Shown here: positions 24,678 to 31,914 of the stretch, piece after piece
Position numbering within the stretch: position 1 is the first letter of the stretch
Layout: each line of letters opens with the position of its first letter
Assembly (NCBI GenBank): GCA_964415445.1
Contig: CAYQAE010000008.1
Coordinates: forward strand, 2,032-35,077
Direction of reading: 5' to 3'
Origin: CAYQAE01 sp964415445 [NCBI: uncultured archaeon]
GTDB lineage: Archaea > CAYQAE01
Length of the DNA: 33,046 bases
Made by a program: the position numbers and the translations under genes
Notes under the pieces: model-generated
What the model was told of the DNA's origin: nothing
Database searches by the model: none
What the model saw: the letters and a program-made list of their open reading frames with translations, nothing else

Positions 24678-24777
24678 AGAAATGAAAAATTTTGGTTTAT
24701 ATTAGGAGTTTACAATTTAAGAAAGGTTATAAATAAATTTTCTATACATTTGCAATTATAACTTAGCTGGCGGTAAT

Positions 24778-25332
24778 ATGCGTTTAGTAGATATCCTTAC
24801 CAAGAAAAAAAATCGAGAAGAGAAATTTTGTCAAAGATGTTCTAAAAAAACAAAGTTAGAATTTATGCACAAAAGACCTTATTCTAAAATAAAAGTTTTT
24901 TATTGTCCTGAATGTAGATGTAAATTTGAATTTGGAGATCAAAAAAGAATTACTGAAGATATAATTGTTAATCCCAAAGGAACCGCTTTATTTTTTGTAG
25001 ATGGAGGCGATGATTCATATCACTTTTTCGATCAAGTATCTGTTTTTTGCAAAAAGTGGAAATATATTTTAATATGTATAAATACATCAGGTGAGAGTAA
25101 AATAAAAGATGATTTTTGTGCATATTGGATAAAATTTATTGATTTAGATCAAAATGAATTATTAGATAGAATTACAAAAATTATAACAGATTATAAAGTG
25201 AATATTTTATTCTTACCTCGTCGCCGATCTGTTCGGGAAAAAAATTCAATTTATAAAAAAGAGATATTAAGATCGCTATATTTTAGTAAATTATATGATA
25301 CTTTAAGATTAGATATAGTTTATAATGTGTGA
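24778..25332 (+). CDS. Zinc-ribbon protein with a Rossmann/Usp-like C-terminal region
   Basis: A 184-residue soluble protein of unknown function. Residues about 18-50 form a zinc ribbon ('CQRC' and 'CPEC'). After it, 'GTALFFVDGGDDSYHFFDQ' and the following alternating strands and helices ('KYILICIN', 'VNILFLP') look like a universal-stress/Rossmann-type alpha-beta fold, though no nucleotide-binding loop is evident. GGCGGT lies four bases before the ATG, and TTATAAATA at about 24728-24736 is a suitable TATA box. It is the first gene of a four-gene unit with Usp-like, PhoU-like and permease genes, so a role in sensing or controlling that transporter is a reasonable inference. Confidence 0.65.
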   Translation: MRLVDILTKKKNREEKFCQRCSKKTKLEFMHKRPYSKIKVFYCPECRCKFEFGDQKRITEDIIVNPKGTALFFVDGGDDSYHFFDQVSVFCKKWKYILICINTSGESKIKDDFCAYWIKFIDLDQNELLDRITKIITDYKVNILFLPRRRSVREKNSIYKKEILRSLYFSKLYDTLRLDIVYNV

Positions 25333-25336
25333 TTAG

Positions 25337-25759
25337 ATGAATAAATTAGTTTGTCTGGCGTTAGGTTCAAAATATGACAAAATTGCAATTAAGAGGGCCA
25401 TAAAATTAGCTCCATTTTATGAGAGGAGGTTTTTAGTTTTATATTTTTTAAAATCAAAAAAGAATGGTTTAATTAATTTTTTTAATAATAAATCAGATAA
25501 AAAACAGATCAAACAAATTAAACATTATAAAGAATTATGTGAAGAGACTGATCAATGCGAAAATATTTATGCTAAGACAGATATATTTAAAGGATCAATT
25601 AAAGATCTTATTAATTATTTAGAGGATTCAGATACAAAACTTGTTATAATATGTGACAAAAGCATAGAAGATGAAACCGACAGTTATAAATATAACGAAG
25701 ATGCTTATAATATAGCAAAAAATGTATATTGTCCTGTAATATGTGTCAGAAGTGAGTAA
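25337..25759 (+). CDS. Usp-like protein lacking the ATP-binding loop
   Basis: A 140-residue protein that looks like a single universal stress protein domain. It starts 'KLVCLALGSKYDKIAIKRAI', has a middle strand 'TKLVIICDKS' and ends 'VYCPVICVRS', close to the usual 'CPVLVVR' finish. The G-x2-G-x9-G-S/T loop that holds ATP in many Usp proteins is absent, so it probably does not bind ATP in the standard way. GTGAT sits three bases before the ATG, with the upstream stop codon inside it, which suggests tight coupling. The downstream gene starts one base after its stop. Usp domains often regulate transporters; that role is inferred. Confidence 0.65.
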   Translation: MNKLVCLALGSKYDKIAIKRAIKLAPFYERRFLVLYFLKSKKNGLINFFNNKSDKKQIKQIKHYKELCEETDQCENIYAKTDIFKGSIKDLINYLEDSDTKLVIICDKSIEDETDSYKYNEDAYNIAKNVYCPVICVRSE

Positions 25760-25760
25760 T

Positions 25761-26435
25761 ATGAATGAAAGAAGAGAAATGTGGCAGAGGCGTTTAGGAG
25801 ATTGGCTTGATCATGTAAAAAAACGTGAGATTCTACAAACTTTAGAAGAATATACTCATTATATTGTAGAGATGACAGATTTATTTGTAGAAGCTATGGA
25901 TTCTCTTATTAAAGATAAAAATATCACAATACAAGTTGATCTTATATCAGAAAGAGAAGAAGAAGCAGATATTGATGCAAAAAAATTAATGAATGAGATA
26001 ATTCCTGCAGATCTAGATCCTAGTGAGCGAGGAGAAATATTAGGATTAATTTATAATTTGGAACAGATTGCAGATGAAATAAAGAGATTAGGTCACCTTT
26101 TGGAATTGCCTGCAAAACCATCCAAAAAAATGGAAAAAGAGCTTAGAAACATTGCTAAAGCTTCAGAGTCATGCCTTAGGGCCACATGTGAGAGTGTAAT
26201 CGAGCTAAACAATGATTATCAAAAGGCAATAGCTTGGGCTGAAGAAGCGGCTAGATTACAAGGTGAAATAGATGCTCTCTCTCGAATAGCATATAGAGAA
26301 TTATTTTCAGAAGCACAATGTATTGATCCTTCGTTTTTGATAACTCGAGATTTAATCAACAAACTTGAATTTATTGGAGATTTATGTGAAAAAACTGCAG
26401 ACAATGTTAGAATAATTTCACTAACTCATAGCTGA
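25761..26435 (+). CDS. PhoU-like / DUF47 family protein
   Basis: A 224-residue all-helical protein of the PhoU/DUF47 type. Such proteins bind multinuclear metal clusters through E-x3-D motifs and regulate phosphate or other anion transporters. Visible are 'EREEEADIDAKKLMNE', 'YNLEQIADEIKRLGHLL' and 'LEFIGDLCEKTADNVR', the repeated metal-binding helices. The ATG at 25761 is chosen because GTGAG lies four bases upstream; an in-frame GTG at 25743 lies inside the preceding gene. Its stop codon overlaps GAGGT, the ribosome site of the permease gene. DUF47 proteins usually partner PiT phosphate transporters; here the partner is an ArsB/NhaD-type permease. Confidence 0.85.
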   Translation: MNERREMWQRRLGDWLDHVKKREILQTLEEYTHYIVEMTDLFVEAMDSLIKDKNITIQVDLISEREEEADIDAKKLMNEIIPADLDPSERGEILGLIYNLEQIADEIKRLGHLLELPAKPSKKMEKELRNIAKASESCLRATCESVIELNNDYQKAIAWAEEAARLQGEIDALSRIAYRELFSEAQCIDPSFLITRDLINKLEFIGDLCEKTADNVRIISLTHS

Positions 26436-26444
26436 GGTAATTTG

Positions 26445-27716
26445 ATGGATAATACACTAGCACAAATTATAGCACTGACAATATTTGCTTTGGTATACTT
26501 TTTTATAGTAACTGAAAAAGTTCCTCGAGCTACAGCAACCCTAGCTGGTGGTCTTTTAGTTGTAGTTTTGGGAATTATTTCAGAAGAAGAAGCATTGGAT
26601 TCGGTTAATTTTGAAACTTTAGGTCTACTATTTGGGATGATGCTTTTGGTAGCAGTTTTGAGATTAAATAATTTTTTTCAATATGTCGCATACAAAACAT
26701 ATGGTCTATCTCCTCATAATCCTAAAAAAGCAATGGTCATATTTACTATAATTACAGCACTTCTATCTTCGGTCTTAGATAATGTAACTACAGTTCTTTT
26801 GATGATACCTGTAATTATTGAAATTACTAGAGCTTGGGGAGTTAAAGCTACACCTTTTTTAATTGCTGTAACTATTGCTTCAACTATTGGAGGCACAGCA
26901 ACTATGATTGGCGATCCTCCAAATACATTGATTGGAACTAATACTGATTTGACATTTAATGATTTTATAATTTATCTTGCACCCATAGTGTTCTCTTTAG
27001 TGATTGTTTTTGCATTTTTAGTTCCTAAATTTTATGGAGGCGAAATTCCGCATTTTTCAGCAACTAGATATTCAATAAGACATATGTTTGAGATATCTGA
27101 TCCAAAAACGATCAAAATTTGTTTAGCTGTTATGGGGTTAGCTATTATCTTATTTTTTGCACATAGTACATTAGGAGTATCGCCTGCTTTAATTGCAATA
27201 GGTAGTGCAACACTACTTTTAGTTGTAACACAAACTAGACCTACAGATGCATTTAGACATGTTGAATGGAATACTTTGGTTTTTTTCTCAGGTCTTTTTG
27301 TGTTAGTTGGGGCGTTAGAGGCGGCTGGAGTTACAGATAAACTTGCCAGTTGGTTATCTACAGCTTCTGGGGATAATCTTAGTTTGGCTATAATAATTAT
27401 TTTATGGGTAACAGCATTTTTGACTATGATTTTAAGTGCAGTACCTCTAACTTTACTTATGATACCTGTTATAATTGAATTAAGTCTAATTAGTGGGATG
27501 TCTGCTACTCCTCTTTTTTGGGCGTTGGCTTTAGGTGCTTGTTTGGGGGGTGCTGGCACATTAGTTGCATCAGCTGCTAATGTGGTGGTCTCAGATATAT
27601 CTGATCATTTTGGAGAAAAGATTACATTCAAAGAGTTCTTTAAGGTAGGATTTCCAATTACTATACTGAATTTAGCTATCTCTACAATTTATTTGATTAT
27701 AATTTATGGTCTTTAG
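26445..27716 (+). CDS. ArsB/NhaD-type ion permease (SLC13-like superfamily)
   Basis: An integral membrane transporter of about 423 residues with 10-12 predicted helices, of the ion-transporter superfamily that contains ArsB, NhaD and dicarboxylate/citrate carriers. The paired signatures are 'SSVLDNVTTVLLMIPV' with 'GGTATMIGDPPNTLIGT' in the first half, and 'SAVPLTLLMIPVI' with 'GACLGGAGTLVASAANVV' in the second, the two inverted repeats that build the transport site. The substrate (anion, dicarboxylate or Na+/H+) cannot be told. The ATG at 26445 is used, as GAGGT precedes it by six bases; a TTG one codon earlier is less likely. It ends the Usp/PhoU-like unit, which may control it. Confidence 0.88.
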   Translation: MDNTLAQIIALTIFALVYFFIVTEKVPRATATLAGGLLVVVLGIISEEEALDSVNFETLGLLFGMMLLVAVLRLNNFFQYVAYKTYGLSPHNPKKAMVIFTIITALLSSVLDNVTTVLLMIPVIIEITRAWGVKATPFLIAVTIASTIGGTATMIGDPPNTLIGTNTDLTFNDFIIYLAPIVFSLVIVFAFLVPKFYGGEIPHFSATRYSIRHMFEISDPKTIKICLAVMGLAIILFFAHSTLGVSPALIAIGSATLLLVVTQTRPTDAFRHVEWNTLVFFSGLFVLVGALEAAGVTDKLASWLSTASGDNLSLAIIIILWVTAFLTMILSAVPLTLLMIPVIIELSLISGMSATPLFWALALGACLGGAGTLVASAANVVVSDISDHFGEKITFKEFFKVGFPITILNLAISTIYLIIIYGL

Positions 27717-27809
27717 AAATATATTTTTCAAGGCAATATCTTATTTTATTACTAAATAAGTGCAAAACTTAATATAATTTTTTGACCAAAATATATATAG
27801 GAAATAAAA

Positions 27810-28754
27810 ATGGTGGAAAGAATACCTTCGGGTGTTTTGGGATTAGATCAATGTATCGATGGTGGATTTCTTCCTAATACATCTATAGCTGTATTAGGTG
27901 CCCCTGGAACAGGAAAAACAACAATAGCTTTACAATTCTTAAGTAAAAGTGTTGAAGAAGACGTGGGGGCAATATATGTTAGTTTAGAAGAATCTCAAGA
28001 AAATATAATTAAAAATGCAAAATTATTGAATTTTAATTGGATAGAATCAGGGATTACTTTTGTTAAAGCAAATGCACGAGATTTTCATGAGCACATCTAT
28101 GAATTACTCATCGATGAAGTTACTAAATGGAAAGAAATAAATGATAGCGAAGAACCCTTAAGGATCGCTGTAGATCCAATATCTCCTATATTGTGGAAAT
28201 CTGATGAAGCTGTGAAAAAGAGAGAAAAAATCGCCGATTTACTTAAAATGTTAACTAGTGTGGGCACAGTTTTATTAGTAACTGAAGAAGATTCTTCAAA
28301 TCCGTTAGGTGCTTTTGATTCTACACTTATTAAATATTTAGTAGATTCTGTGATAGATCTAAGATTTGTAGGACAAGGAAAGCAATATGATCATCTTTTA
28401 AGGATTTTAAAGATGAGAGGAACAGACCATGAGAGAGAATCGTTTCCTATACATTTTCTTAAAGGATTAGGTATTGTTCTTCAACTTAGAGATAAAACAA
28501 AAAAGAAAGTAAAAGGGGAGCCCATTCCAGATCATCTTATTAAAAAATTAGAAAATGTAGCTAATAACCTATCAGAAAAACAAAGAAAAATACTAACTGA
28601 AAGACTTTCTCCACTCTATAGCGGTAGAGAAGAATTACCTCATCTTCTGCCTCCAGAGATGATTATAGATAATTTAATTGAAGAGTATAGCAGAGATCAA
28701 AAGGAAGTTGAAAAAAAATCCTTACCTTTTAAGCAAAAATCGATGTGGAAATAA
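27810..28754 (+). CDS. KaiC/RecA-like ATPase
   Basis: A 314-residue KaiC-family protein with one complete ATPase domain. 'SGVLGLDQCIDGGFLPN' leads to the Walker A 'GAPGTGKTT' (about residues 30-38), 'YVSLEESQENI' carries the catalytic acidic pair and 'RIAVDPISPIL' is Walker B. 'LRILKMRGTDHERESFPIHF' is the usual C-terminal domain end. About 70 further residues form a helical, charged tail. Unlike the relative at 15016 its P-loop is intact, so ATP hydrolysis is expected. Archaea carry many such paralogues with mostly unknown signalling roles. TTAATATAAT at about 27769-27778 is a likely TATA box and AGGA precedes the ATG. Confidence 0.83.
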   Translation: MVERIPSGVLGLDQCIDGGFLPNTSIAVLGAPGTGKTTIALQFLSKSVEEDVGAIYVSLEESQENIIKNAKLLNFNWIESGITFVKANARDFHEHIYELLIDEVTKWKEINDSEEPLRIAVDPISPILWKSDEAVKKREKIADLLKMLTSVGTVLLVTEEDSSNPLGAFDSTLIKYLVDSVIDLRFVGQGKQYDHLLRILKMRGTDHERESFPIHFLKGLGIVLQLRDKTKKKVKGEPIPDHLIKKLENVANNLSEKQRKILTERLSPLYSGREELPHLLPPEMIIDNLIEEYSRDQKEVEKKSLPFKQKSMWK

Positions 28755-28755
28755 C

Positions 28756-29292
28756 TTAGGTTATCTCTTCTAATTTTTTTTTATAGGTTGAATAGTCTTT
28801 TTTGCTAAATAAAACAAATTGAACTATTTTTATTTTGGTATTTGTATCTTTAATATAATCTATAACTGAATTAATTGCTACTTCAGATGCTTTATCTTTT
28901 GGATATCCATATATACCAGTACTTATAGATGGAAAACTAATTGAATCTAATTTTAAGTCATCTGTTTTTTTCAAAGAATTAACATAACAATTTTTGAGAT
29001 ATTTAGATTCTTTCCTACTTCCACCAGACCATATTGGTCCAACAGTATGGATTACATATTTTGAAGGCATATTCCCTGATGAAGTTATTCTGAATTCTCC
29101 AGTTGGGCATCCATCATATTTTTTACACTCTTCTAATATTTTAGGGCCACCTGCACGGTGTATTGCACCATCAACTCCACCTCCTCCGCGTAAAGAGTTG
29201 TTTGCTGCATTAACTATTGCATCAGTTTTTTGTTTAGTTATATCTCCTTCAACTAAACATATTTTTGTATTATTTATCTTTTTTTCAAACAT
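28756..29292 (-). CDS. Macrodomain protein (ADP-ribose binding, probable deacetylase/hydrolase)
   Basis: A 178-residue single macrodomain, which binds ADP-ribose and related ligands; members of this MacroD/YmdB-like group remove mono-ADP-ribose from proteins or acetate from O-acetyl-ADP-ribose. The signatures 'GDITKQKTDAIVNAANN', 'GGGGVDGAIHRAGG' and 'FPSISTGIYGYP' cover the adenine and distal-ribose sites. Length is typical. GGTGG four bases before the ATG supports the start. It follows the small membrane-protein gene by 12 bases, so both are probably one transcript, and it converges on the KaiC-like gene. Confidence 0.92.
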   Translation of the reverse strand: MFEKKINNTKICLVEGDITKQKTDAIVNAANNSLRGGGGVDGAIHRAGGPKILEECKKYDGCPTGEFRITSSGNMPSKYVIHTVGPIWSGGSRKESKYLKNCYVNSLKKTDDLKLDSISFPSISTGIYGYPKDKASEVAINSVIDYIKDTNTKIKIVQFVLFSKKDYSTYKKKLEEIT

Positions 29293-29304
29293 ATTACCAC
29301 CATA

Positions 29305-29520
29305 TTAATCTCTTTTTGCATATAATACCCATATTAGAAAACACAAAGAAGCGATAATAAAAAATAATATTATCCCAGTTATTGATGATAAAATGAACAA
29401 TAAAAGAGATGAATACAGAAATATATCTTTTTTTGATCTTTTGTGACTTTTATCTTCTTTTATTTCTGCTAATTGCCGACCAGCAGTATAATTATTTTTT
29501 TTCATAAGTATCGATATCAT
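29305..29520 (-). CDS. Small membrane protein with two helices
   Basis: A 71-residue protein of unknown function. About 30 polar, basic residues ('KEDKSHKRSKKD') come before two hydrophobic segments (about 34-50 and 51-66), probably a helical hairpin in the membrane, and a short basic end. The start is uncertain: ATG at 29520 or the in-frame ATG at 29505, neither with a clear ribosome site. The gene is close to the macrodomain gene on the same strand. No family was recognised. Confidence 0.5.
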   Translation of the reverse strand: MISILMKKNNYTAGRQLAEIKEDKSHKRSKKDIFLYSSLLLFILSSITGIILFFIIASLCFLIWVLYAKRD

Positions 29521-29729
29521 TAATTGATAAAGAAGTTAAAATATTTCAAAATAATTTTTCTCAAATATAAGGATCTCTATATATAATATATAGCTTAAAA
29601 TGCATAAAATCTTATTTTAAGGATTTTTAGTATTTTATTAATTATTTCACCTAAAATTATATATAGGTTATTTTTTTTGACATAAATTAAATATAAATAA
29701 GAAAAAAATTGATCTCAAGTGACTTGATT
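29521..29729. promoter_or_regulatory. Divergent AT-rich intergenic region with small hairpin
   Basis: This region separates two divergent small genes. AATTATATATAGG (about 29655-29667) is a good TATA box for the plus-strand gene. AAAATCTT (29606-29613) and AGGATTTT (29620-29627) can pair over eight bases including one G-U, with a six-base loop. Its role is unknown. No RNA gene was recognised. Confidence 0.35.
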
Positions 29730-30164
29730 ATGAAAAATGAGTTAGAAAAAGTAAAAGAAGAAATTAAAAATTCTGTAAATGATGTTTTAGAAACAGGATA
29801 TATAGATGATAAGATTGCTGATAAAATTTTAAGATCAAATAAAATTTATAATGAAATTAATTCTCAAAAAGAAGATTTATCATATGATGAGAAAATAATT
29901 AATAATAGAATAAAAAAAGAGTTTGAAAAACTTGACCTCTTTTTTGAAGAGAGTGTGAGAATATTTAATGAAGAATATGAAAAAGCATTAAATGACGGTT
30001 CACATAATACAGGGACACTAAATCAACTAAAATTTCTTGCATCTAATATTGAAAAAGTAGTTAAAGCTAATAATGGCAAAGAAGATAATAAAAAAGAAAT
30101 CTTAGAAGATATTGAAACAAAATTGCAAACCATTTATAATATGACTTTTTTCTTTAACCGCTAA
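29730..30164 (+). CDS. Coiled-coil protein of unknown function
   Basis: A 144-residue, highly charged, probably all-helical protein rich in Lys, Glu, Asn and Ile, with heptad-like spacing through most of its length. There is no signal peptide or membrane helix, and it contains no cysteine. The ATG at 29730 is favoured because GTGA lies seven bases upstream; a TTG at 29709 would add seven residues. The TATA box at about 29656-29665 leaves a short leader. It stands alone, convergent with metW. No family was recognised. Confidence 0.5.
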   Translation: MKNELEKVKEEIKNSVNDVLETGYIDDKIADKILRSNKIYNEINSQKEDLSYDEKIINNRIKKEFEKLDLFFEESVRIFNEEYEKALNDGSHNTGTLNQLKFLASNIEKVVKANNGKEDNKKEILEDIETKLQTIYNMTFFFNR

Positions 30165-30165
30165 A

Positions 30166-30774
30166 TCAAGTTCTTGTTATTACATATAATCCTTCTTCAG
30201 CAAAAAAATTAGCGTATTGAGATTTTCCTGACTTTATTTTTTTTGATTTTGTCAGAAGAACTTCTTTTAGTATTTTAATTTTGCTTTTTTGACAAAATTC
30301 TTGAAAGTCTAATATAGTCAAAGAATGAATATTTGGAGTATTATACCACTTAAATGGTAGTATTTTTGTTATTGGCATTTTACCTTCAAAATATAGTTGT
30401 TGTCTTACTTCCCAATATCCAAAATTTGGAAAATTCACTATTGCTTTTTTCCCAACTCTAAGCATCTCCTCTATAACATATTTTGGCCTACGTAGTACTT
30501 GAAGGGTGCGGCTTAAAATAACAAAATCATATGATTGATCTCTATATTCACCAAGACCTTGATCTATATCTCCTCTTGATACTGAAATTCCATTTTCAAC
30601 GGCTTTTATAATCTTTTTTTCATCAATATCAATTCCTCTACCCTTAATTTGTTTTTTCTCGATCAAATTTTTTAATAATATTCCACTTCCACAACCTAAA
30701 TCGAGCACAGTAGATTTTTTATCTACTAAATTTGTAATTTCTTGATAGTTTGGTTTAATAGCTCTTTTTTTTAT
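30166..30774 (-). CDS. metW: MetW, methionine-pathway methyltransferase-like protein
   Basis: A class I SAM-methyltransferase-fold protein that accompanies MetX and supports homoserine acylation. The motif I 'VLDLGCGSG', 'RGIDIDEKKI', 'RGDIDQGLGEYRDQSYDFV', 'LSRTLQVL', 'NFPNFGYWEVR' and 'PFKWYNTPNIH' follow bacterial MetW closely. A GTG at 30708 would start right at motif I and drop the first helix. The frame stays open upstream, encoding about 22 more residues (KKRAIKPNYQEITNL...) as in other MetW proteins, back to an ATA at 30774. A complete AGGTGAT lies three bases before that ATA, which is exactly where a start codon is expected. ATA start, or an ATG lost by mutation or sequencing error, is inferred. 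The metX stop codon lies inside the ribosome site. Confidence 0.85.
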   Translation of the reverse strand: MKKRAIKPNYQEITNLVDKKSTVLDLGCGSGILLKNLIEKKQIKGRGIDIDEKKIIKAVENGISVSRGDIDQGLGEYRDQSYDFVILSRTLQVLRRPKYVIEEMLRVGKKAIVNFPNFGYWEVRQQLYFEGKMPITKILPFKWYNTPNIHSLTILDFQEFCQKSKIKILKEVLLTKSKKIKSGKSQYANFFAEEGLYVITRT

Positions 30775-30777
30775 AAG

Positions 30778-30784
30778 ATCACCT
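30778..30784 (-). promoter_or_regulatory. Shine-Dalgarno AGGTGAT for metW, enclosing the metX stop
   Basis: AGGTGAT on the minus strand is the longest match to the GGTGAT pattern in this window. TGA within it ends metX. CTT and then ATA follow, matching the three-base spacing used before the Usp-like gene and the zinc-ribbon membrane gene. Confidence 0.6.
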
Positions 30785-31903
30785 TGAAATCTTCAAAAAA
30801 TTTGAAATTAAATCATATAATTTGCCTACTTCGAGTAGAAATGCATCATGACCATATCCTGATTCGATTTCTGTAAATGTTACTTCTTTTCCGTTATGAA
30901 TTAGGGCATTTACAATTTCCTTTGATTGATAGGTAGGAAATAACCAATCAGAAGTAAATGATATAATTAGAAATTTACTTAAAACATTTTGGAAAGCCTT
31001 CTCTAGGGATCCATAGTCTTTTTCTAGATCAAAGTAATCTACAGCTTTTGTCATATATAGATATGAATTTGCATCAAATCTCTCTACAAACTTTCTTCCT
31101 TGGTAATCTAGATAACTTTCAACTTGAAAATCAGTTGTGAAATCATATCCATAATCTTTTTTCTCTTGCAAGCGTCTTCCAAATTTTGTATGCATTGATT
31201 TATCACTTAAATATGTAATATGTCCTATCATTCTAGCTACAGCTAACCCCCTTGTAGGTTCATCACTTCCGTAATAATTACCATTATTCCAATTTGGATC
31301 ACTTATGATCGCATGTCTGCCTGCAGCATTAAATGCAATACCTTGTGGTGTTAATTTAGCACAAGCTGCAATAACTATCGCTGTTTTTACTATTTTAGGG
31401 TACAATAATGCCCATTTTATAGCTTGCATACCTCCCATTGATCCACCAACAACAGATAATAATTTTTTTATCCCTAGATGATCAATTAGAGCTTTTTGGA
31501 CATTAACCATATCTTTAATTGTAAATATAGGAAATGAAAGTGCATAAGGAAGTCCAGTTTTTGGATTTTCAGAGCTAGGTCCTGTGGTTCCTTTGCACCC
31601 TCCAATACAGTTTGATGAGATTACAAAATACTTATTTGTATCAAACATTTTTCCAGGTCCAATTGCATTATTCCACCATCCTGGTTTTCTATCTCCTTTT
31701 TTATGCCAGCCTGCAGCATGAGCGCTTCCAGTTAGAGCATGACAAATTAAAATAGCATTGCTTTTGTCTTTATTTAATTTACCGTATGTTTCATAAGCTA
31801 CAGTAATTGGTCCTAGTTTTTTTCCACAAACTAGCTTAAGCATATTTGGAGGATGTGCAAATTGAAAATATTTTTTTTTAACTATCCCTATATCTTTTTC
31901 CAA
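30779..31903 (-). CDS. metX: Homoserine O-acetyltransferase
   Basis: A 374-residue alpha/beta-hydrolase-fold enzyme that acylates homoserine with acetyl-CoA (or succinyl-CoA) in methionine synthesis. The oxyanion region is 'CHALTGSAH', the nucleophile motif '[11 protein letters not shown]' (serine about 155), and '[10 protein letters not shown]' and '[10 protein letters not shown]' near the end carry the catalytic aspartate and histidine. '[17 protein letters not shown]' is a MetX hallmark. The start is a TTG with AGGGG seven bases upstream. It lies 11 bases after metY and overlaps the metW ribosome site. The acyl donor cannot be settled from sequence by eye. Confidence 0.94.
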   Translation of the reverse strand: MEKDIGIVKKKYFQFAHPPNMLKLVCGKKLGPITVAYETYGKLNKDKSNAILICHALTGSAHAAGWHKKGDRKPGWWNNAIGPGKMFDTNKYFVISSNCIGGCKGTTGPSSENPKTGLPYALSFPIFTIKDMVNVQKALIDHLGIKKLLSVVGGSMGGMQAIKWALLYPKIVKTAIVIAACAKLTPQGIAFNAAGRHAIISDPNWNNGNYYGSDEPTRGLAVARMIGHITYLSDKSMHTKFGRRLQEKKDYGYDFTTDFQVESYLDYQGRKFVERFDANSYLYMTKAVDYFDLEKDYGSLEKAFQNVLSKFLIISFTSDWLFPTYQSKEIVNALIHNGKEVTFTEIESGYGHDAFLLEVGKLYDLISNFLKISR

Positions 31904-31914
31904 ATTTAAACCCC

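Noticed and set aside
27032-27559. A 175-codon ORF on the minus strand opposite the permease
   Set aside because: It is a shadow of the permease gene, which has clear family motifs; the antisense product is low in complexity and unlike any family.
29606-29627. Hairpin as terminator or small RNA
   Set aside because: It lies between two divergent genes, is short with one G-U pair, and lacks a following T-tract of convincing length.
30706-30708. GTG as start of metW
   Set aside because: It would begin the protein at the SAM-binding motif and lacks a ribosome site, while the upstream open frame encodes family-like residues behind AGGTGAT.
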